Source of the DNA: Torreya grandis
Taxonomy: Eukaryota > Streptophyta > Pinopsida > Cupressales > Taxaceae
Assembly: GCA_037957365.1 (NCBI GenBank)
Contig: JARHVA010000223.1
Coordinates: 3,343,501 to 3,407,500 of the forward strand
Length of the DNA: 64,000 bases
Direction: 5' to 3'
Of the stretch, positions 58,681 to 64,000 are shown piece after piece. Position 1 is the stretch's first letter, and every line of letters starts with the position of its first letter. The notes under the pieces are model-generated. The model was not told the DNA's origin. It did no database searches and was given only the letters and a program-made list of their open reading frames with translations. The translations under genes and the position numbers were made by a program.

Positions 58681-59288
58681 CTAAGTGATCCTAACATCTC
58701 CATAGATGTCAAATTCAAGGTAATGAAATATCTATTGATTTTCAAATATGGCACAGACCCTATAAACAAATTTAGTGACTGGCCAAAGAAGAAGTTGAAG
58801 GAGCCAGCAGAAAGTGAGAAGATAGCCTGAGAGCTTAGATCACCAAGGAAGGATAAGACATGGTGAGGAAAAAGAGAAAAACTATAAGAAATCTAGAAAT
58901 ATATATAGGAGAGTTATTTCTAGTAGGTGGAATAGTCCACTAGGTGGACATCAGAGAGCACAAATATTTAATGGCATAATCTATTTTTATTCATTAAGTG
59001 AAGGCGAATGGACAGTTGTGTAAGCATCATAAAGAATACTAGGCAACCCATGCTTAGGAAAGGACATTTGATATGATTTAGAATGCCAAATTTAAGGCTA
59101 ATGACCTATTCCAACATGGTTTTTTCATAGAAATACATTTAAGGAATTGAATGTAGCATGGGCCATTTCCATGAAACAAAGCACCCAAGTCTTTCTTGGA
59201 GTGCTATATATATTTTAATATCTCTTATTGTTTGGGGGGATCTCTCTATTATAAAAGCAAAACTCTACCCAAATTGAAAGGCATTACT

Positions 59289-59623
59289 GAGACTTTGAGC
59301 TCAGATCATTAATCATATTTTGTTATATGAATGAGAAAGCATGTTACGTTCAGACTTTGTGCTATAATAACTTGTGTTATTTAAGGGGTTGTTCTTACAT
59401 CTATTTCTTAGATGCAGTCTTGTTCATTTAATTAAATAAGCAGAACTAGTGGAAGTAATCAGGAAGGTGTTTTGAAGCTAATTGTGGAGAGACTTTGTGC
59501 TGCCACAATTATATTTAGTGTGTTTATTTTTCTATTTCTGTGTAAAGGATTTGGGATGACTTTATGCCCCCATTGTCCTTCATATATTTTACTCTTCGGT
59601 AGTTGAGGTGGAGACTTTGTGCT
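59289..59623. repeat. Four copies of a GAGACTTTGTGCT motif
   Basis: Copies at 59289-59301 (GAGACTTTGAGCT), 59351-59363 (CAGACTTTGTGCT), 59489-59501 and 59611-59623 (both GAGACTTTGTGCT). They lie after the TATA box at 59250, so in the likely transcribed part of the LTR. Spacing is 62, 138 and 122 bases. Confidence 0.75.
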
Positions 59624-60009
59624 ACACTTCATCTTGCTAGCTACTGCACCCTGTTACATTTACTATCTAGGAAGGAATCTGGCTATTGACTGAATATTAA
59701 TTTTGAAAGAAGATAAGTACCTTCACCAATCATCTTGGACTTCTCCTTTGATCTATGAACATCATCTTTGAAAAAAGAGAGATGGATGGTGTTGTCCTAC
59801 CCTTGAGTGTTATTTTCAGCTTATATATATATAGTATATAGTATTCTATAGTTTTAGGGAACCTCCCCTTGATGAGAGGATATATTTGTCCTATCTTGAT
59901 GTGGTAGACCTACATGTTTTGGCTGATAAATCTCCTTATGTTTTGGTTGAAACACCTATTTTTCCCTTGAGTTAGCTAGTGACAAAATATTCACCTAACA
60001 AATTATATC

Positions 60010-60440
60010 CTTAATAAAGGATGATGAACCTAATGATGGCTTATGGAAGGTATACTTTGATGGAGTAAGGAAAAATCATGGTACTAGGGCTGGATTAATG
60101 TTGATTTCTCCATCCAAACAAAGGTATTTATATTCCCTAAAGTTTTATTTTGGGTGTTCAAACAATGTTGAAAAATATGAGGCACTAGTTCATGGATTGT
60201 AGTGGGATAGAAAGATGAAAGTTTGCACCTTAAAATTCTTTGGTGATAGTGAGCTTGTAGTTCACCAAGTAAGAGGTCTCAATGTCTAGAAAAATCCACT
60301 ACTTAAATCTTATAAGTATATGGTAAGGGACTTAAATATTTTTAAGCTTTCAATATTCAAGCAATACCAAAAAATGAGAACAAACATGTGGATAGATTGG
60401 ACACCATTGGGGCACAATTTAGTGTCCCTATTGATATAAA
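60010..60440 (+). pseudogene. Additional RNase H domain, second copy
   Basis: It reads DGLWKVYFDGVRKNHGTRAG, SNNVEKYEALVHGL, FFGDSELVVHQVRG, then in a shifted frame the NKHVDRLDTIGAQF-coding part. The first catalytic Asp (YFDG) is kept here, unlike the first copy. It again lies upstream of RT, which shows that the order was present before the duplication. Confidence 0.65.
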
Positions 60441-60513
60441 AAGTTAAAATATTTAGTCTCACATCAAGGTGCTTTTAATACCTTTTATTCTAGACAATAA
60501 TTTGAATTGTTAA

Positions 60514-61450
60514 GTGTTTGAGGATGATAATCATATTGTCATATTCTTGCAAGAAGAGGTTGAGTTTTCCTCAATAAATCAAGAGAAGTTCATGCAACAG
60601 TATGGTGATCAAATTATGCAACTGAAGATGAATAGGTTTCCCAAAGGATTGGTCACCCTTGAGAATATATTTAGTAGGGATGATGAGTTGAGAAAGGAAA
60701 AGGCATCTCTATCAACAAAAGAGGAACACTATGCCAATGTGGATATTACAGTCGGTAAGAACTTGAAGTTGGGTAAGGTATGCACCCTTATAGAAAAGGA
60801 AGCTTTCATGAAATTATGTTCAAGCTTTGTTGATGTGTTTTTATGGTAATACAATGACCTTCAAGGATTTGATCTAAGTCTATCTCAACATACCATTGAC
60901 TTATAGGATGAAACTAATCCAATAAGACAAAGACAAAAGCCTATTAATCCAAATATTGAGCCTTTGATGAAAGATGAACTTCATAATCTCATTGAGTCAG
61001 ATATAATATTTCCAATCAAGCACTCAACTTGGGTGGCAAACCTTGTCCCAGCATGGAAGAAGAATGGTGAGATAAGATTATGTGTTGACTTCTTAGACTT
61101 GAAAAAGGCTTCTATTAAAGACCACTATCCATTACAATCTATGGAAAAAAATTTATAGTTGGTTATAGGTTTAGAAAGGTTTTCCTTATTGGATGGATAT
61201 AGTGGCTATAATCATATTTTAGTCAAAGAAGAAGACCAATTCAAGATATCCTTGACTACCAAGTGGGGGACATTTACATATATAATATGTCCTTTGGTCT
61301 ATCCAATGCTGGATACAATTTTTAGAGAGCCATGGATATGGCATTTTAGGGCATCCTTAACAAGTTTATACTTATTTATTTAGATGACATAATAGTGTTC
61401 TCAAAGAGTGTAGATGATCACATGGTTAATCTCAAGCAAGTGTTTGAAAA
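60514..61450 (+). pseudogene. Reverse transcriptase with its N-terminal linker, second copy
   Basis: The linker frame (60514-60849) ends CTLIEKEAFMKLCSSFVDVF, then a stop (TGGTAATAC). Next are IRQRQKPINP and an open piece, 60964-61158, with KDELHNLIESDIIFPIKHST, WVANLVPAWKKNGEIRLCVD and KASIKDHYPL. A further piece, 61159-61383, has FSLLDGYSGYNHILVKEE and KWGTFTYI. YLDD is intact at 61377-61388, again in a different frame. Domain order and motifs match Ty3/gypsy RT closely. A few stops and one shift inactivate it. Confidence 0.8.
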
Positions 61451-61699
61451 GGAAAGTAGTTTAGGATATCTTTGAATCCCAAAAATTGCATCTTCTTATT
61501 TCATAAGGTTAAGCTTCTTGTACATGTGTTTTCTAAACATGGTATGAGTATAGGTGCTGATAAGATAGATTTAATTCTTTAACTTTTCTTGTCTAAGTAC
61601 AAGAAGTCTTTGCAAATATTCTTAGATAAAATCAATTTCATAAAGAGATATATTTTAGGTTTTGCAACTTTAGTTAAGCCACTCATAGCTATGCTAAAT

Positions 61700-62180
61700 A
61701 AAAATTAGGGTTTTAGCTAGTTTAAGGAAGGAGTCAAGAGATTTAAAGAGATCAAGAAAGTTATATCTAGTGCTCCTACACTCATAAACCCAAATTTCAC
61801 AAAAATTTTTATCTTGTATACTTATGCTAACATGGAAAACGTTTTAGGCATCCTTATGCAGCAAAATCAAGAGGCTTTAGATTAGCTAATAGCCTTATTC
61901 AATCAAGTCTTAGAAGAATATGAAACATGGTACTCTTTTTTTGAAAAGCATGTATTTTTAGTTATAAAGTCTCTCAAGAAGTTTAGATACTTGTTGTCTA
62001 ATAATAAGATACATCTGATAGTTACCCATCCAAGTATCAAAGAATTTATCTTGAATAAGGATATAAATGAGAGAAGTGTTGGTTGGATCACTAAAGTAAT
62101 GGAGCTTGATGTGGATATCAAGGTCACAAATATGGTGAGAGGAAAGGGACTTTGTAAACATATAGCCAAGACTTGAATGG
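61700..62180 (+). pseudogene. RT-linked RNase H, second copy
   Basis: Same motifs as the first copy: APTLINPNF, FEKHVFLVIKSLKKFRY, HLIVTHPSIKEFILNK, then KVMELDVDIKVTNMVRGKGL. The open piece 61991-62176 is almost identical to 56241-56426. The catalytic TDAS box reads YTYAN, so the Asp was lost before the duplication. Confidence 0.65.
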
Positions 62181-62329
62181 TGATAATGGGGTGGTTATGG
62201 TGTCAAATGATGAGGAAGTTTCAATTGATTACACCTTACCTTCCATCTAGTTACAAGACATGGTAAGATACCTCCAAGATGGTATATATCCTTCTCATCT
62301 AAACCCTTTAAAAAGAGGATATTTTAGAT

Positions 62330-63480
62330 TACAGTCAATTCCTTTTCTTCTTGTTCATGGTGCCTTGTTCAAAAAGAAATGTTTCTAAGGTGTATAGAGC
62401 CAGGCCAAACATAGATATTTATTGAGAAGTTTCATGATGAACATGGTGGAGGGAACTATTCTAAAAAAACCATATCCCTTAAAATTATGAGGGGAGGCTA
62501 TTATTGGCCTAGCTTATTTAGTGATTGTCATGCATGGGTTAAGAAATGAAAACATTGTGCTATGTTTATAGGAAAAGTGAAGCTTGTAACCTTAACTCTC
62601 CAACTAATTATAGTAGACTAGCCATTTTTCCAATGGGGATTATACTTATTGGTCTCATTAACCCCACTTCAAGATCAAGACACAAGTAGATCCTAACTAC
62701 ATAGATTACTTCATTAGGTGGATAGAGGTAATAACATTGAAAGAATCAAATGAGTCCAATGTTCTAGATTTATATGAGGGTTTGCTTACTAGATTTGGAG
62801 TTCCTTCAAATATTATATTTAATAATGCTATGGCCTTTGTGGGAGCTAGGATTAACCAATGGATAACTCAACATGGTGTCTTTCTCAGCACCTCATCTAA
62901 TTATTATCCCCAAGGTAATGGCCTCACTGAATCCACCAATAAGAACTTGTTGAAGATCATAAAAAGGATTGTTGAAGATAATCAGTGGCCATGGTATCTC
63001 AAGATGAATTCAAATCTATGATTTGATAGGATCACCTACAAAATATCAATAGCCAAATCTCTATACAAGTTGTTATATGGTAAGGAAACAATAATGCCTA
63101 TTTCTCTTGAGTTTCATACTTTAGAGCTAAAGCATCAAATTGAATAATTAGAGAATGAGCCAATAGAGATCATATGTGTTGAGCTTATGGATTTGGAAGA
63201 AGTTTGAAATCAGTCCATGTTGGCCATAGAATCTCATCAAGCACAGGTGAAGAGATCATTTGACAAGAAAGCCTCTTTAAAAAATTTCAGAAAAGGAGAT
63301 TTGGTCCTCAAGTGGGATGAGGACAAAGCTAAACTAGGAAGGCACACAAAGTTTGACTCTCTTTGAAATGGTTCATACATAGTATCCAATTGAAAATCCC
63401 ACAATGCCTTCTAACTTGCAAAAATGGATGGCGAGGAGCTTCCTATCCCATTTAATGGGATACATATGAAACATTTCTAT
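62330..63480 (+). pseudogene. Integrase, second copy
   Basis: The core is open over 62737-63021: KESNESNVLDLYEGLLTRFG, VPSNIIFNNAMAFVGARINQ, then GVFLSTSSNYYPQGNGLTES, TNKNLLKIIKR. The catalytic Glu (LTES) is kept. The second catalytic Asp is Asn (IIFNNAMAF, where ISDNG-type is usual), and the first is not found (WGLYLIG where W-G-x-D is usual). The C-terminus reads DGEELPIPFNGIHMKHFY before a stop near 63482. It is inactive. Confidence 0.75.
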
Positions 63481-63512
63481 TAAGAAAGCTAAGTTCCTTA
63501 TACATAATTAGT

Positions 63513-64000
63513 TTATTGCTTTCCTCCAAGTTTTATTCTAGCACATTAGTTTGCTTGTGTTTTATCCCAAATAAGTGTGAGCTTTTACACATTTACTTGG
63601 TTAGATTAGCTTCCCTATTTTTTATTTTCCTTCCTTATTTTGGAGGAGTAATTGTCTTGTTGAAAATCAAAGGTTTCTTGTATTCATGGACCAAAATTGT
63701 GATTTCTCATGAGTTCAATAATATATAAATTATTTGAGTTCCTAAGCATAGTAGGTATGTTCCCCAACTAAGTCACCAAAGATGTTGGTCAAATTTAGCC
63801 TATATACTAAATTATTTCTAGGTTTGGGATTGAAGTTGAGTAGGGTCCCCTTGAAGAGATATCCCATGAAAGGAAGAGAAGATAGACTTATGGGGTAGAT
63901 CAAATCATTACAAAGCTTTTGAAACACTTTAAGCAAGATTAAAGTGTGAAATTGGAAAATTTAAGGAACCAGACCATTACAACATGTCATACAAGATAAA
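63513..64000 (+). other. Sequence after pol, probably 3' untranslated region
   Basis: AT-rich, with no domain recognised. It follows the integrase end directly and should lead to the polypurine tract and 3' LTR, which are not seen before the window ends. TATTTTGGAGGAGTAATTG near 63638 is the only purine-rich run. Confidence 0.4.

Larger units (their letters stand above)
57950..60001. mobile_element. Solo-LTR-like insertion (2052 bp) in the second pol copy
   Basis: Compared with the first copy, which is uninterrupted at 54310, the sequence between TTCTA (57945-57949) and TTATA (60003-60007) is extra. Its ends are TTGTT and AACAA, inverted copies, and the flanks look like a 5-bp target duplication with one mismatch. 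There is no coding region. TATAAAA at 59250-59256 could be a promoter, suggesting plus orientation. It starts with a hairpin (57971-57991), has a GTTCAA-rich zone and four GACTTTGTGCT-like repeats. A solo LTR left after LTR-LTR recombination is the simplest reading. Confidence 0.65.
57762..63512 (+). repeat. Second copy of the duplicated pol segment (with insertion)
   Basis: It corresponds to 54126-57760 with a 2052-bp insertion at 57950-60001; the remaining 3.7 kb aligns throughout. Its reading frames are better kept than those of the first copy (for example 60514-60849, 60964-61158 and 62737-63021). Confidence 0.8.

Noticed and set aside
1..64000. tRNA, rRNA or a complete host gene
   Set aside because: No cloverleaf-like tRNA, rRNA segment or multi-exon gene pattern was recognised; tRNA-like matches were only the short primer-binding sites. 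Splice-site reading by eye is weak, so a small host exon could be missed.

Overview
This window looks like plant nuclear DNA from a large, AT-rich, retrotransposon-dominated genome. I found no intact host gene, tRNA, rRNA or CRISPR array. The plant assignment rests on initiator-Met-tRNA-type primer-binding sites next to LTRs, Ty1/copia and Ty3/gypsy proteins of plant type, a plant-mobile-domain (PMD) pseudogene, and nested LTR elements up to about 19 kb long. A gymnosperm or another seed plant with a large genome is plausible, but the species cannot be read from the sequence. Almost every coding region is broken by stops and frameshifts.

Layout. 1-704: start of a minus-strand copia element (leader, PBS, 461-bp LTR). 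705-3560: decayed plus-strand gypsy protease region. 3561-5119: repeat-poor AT-rich DNA. 5120-6788 and 16320-16620: the two halves of one minus-strand PMD pseudogene, split by a 9.5-kb minus-strand copia element (6789-16319) with 3.4-kb LTRs and only a gag inside. 16988-24285: plus-strand gypsy-like element with 1189/1188-bp LTRs, gag only, and a near-perfect target duplication. 25358-28800: plus-strand gypsy element (LTR, PBS, gag, protease), cut off by 28957-33235, a minus-strand relative of the 17-24 kb element. 33236-52433: minus-strand array ordered LTR-internal-LTR-truncated internal, with 4.3-6.6-kb LTRs and a 705-bp tandem repeat in one LTR. Its internal region is interrupted by a younger plus-strand element (38951-44314) with 1381/1380-bp LTRs and a perfect ATCAT target duplication. 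52434-63512: plus-strand gypsy gag-PR-aRNH-RT-RH-INT whose pol is tandemly duplicated, the second copy carrying a 2.05-kb solo-LTR-like insertion.

How the parts relate. At least four of the elements show no reverse transcriptase and would depend on enzymes from other elements. Two of these (38951-44314 and its host at 33236-52433) encode proteins that are not recognisable gag or pol but share an acidic, Pro-rich layout and a C-terminal FPFD-x-G motif, which suggests one family of non-autonomous elements. The younger one keeps a 700-codon frame (40602-42701) interrupted eight times, every time by TAG. The 52-63 kb gypsy element has an additional RNase H domain between protease and RT, an unusual position. 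These are the most interesting points in the window.
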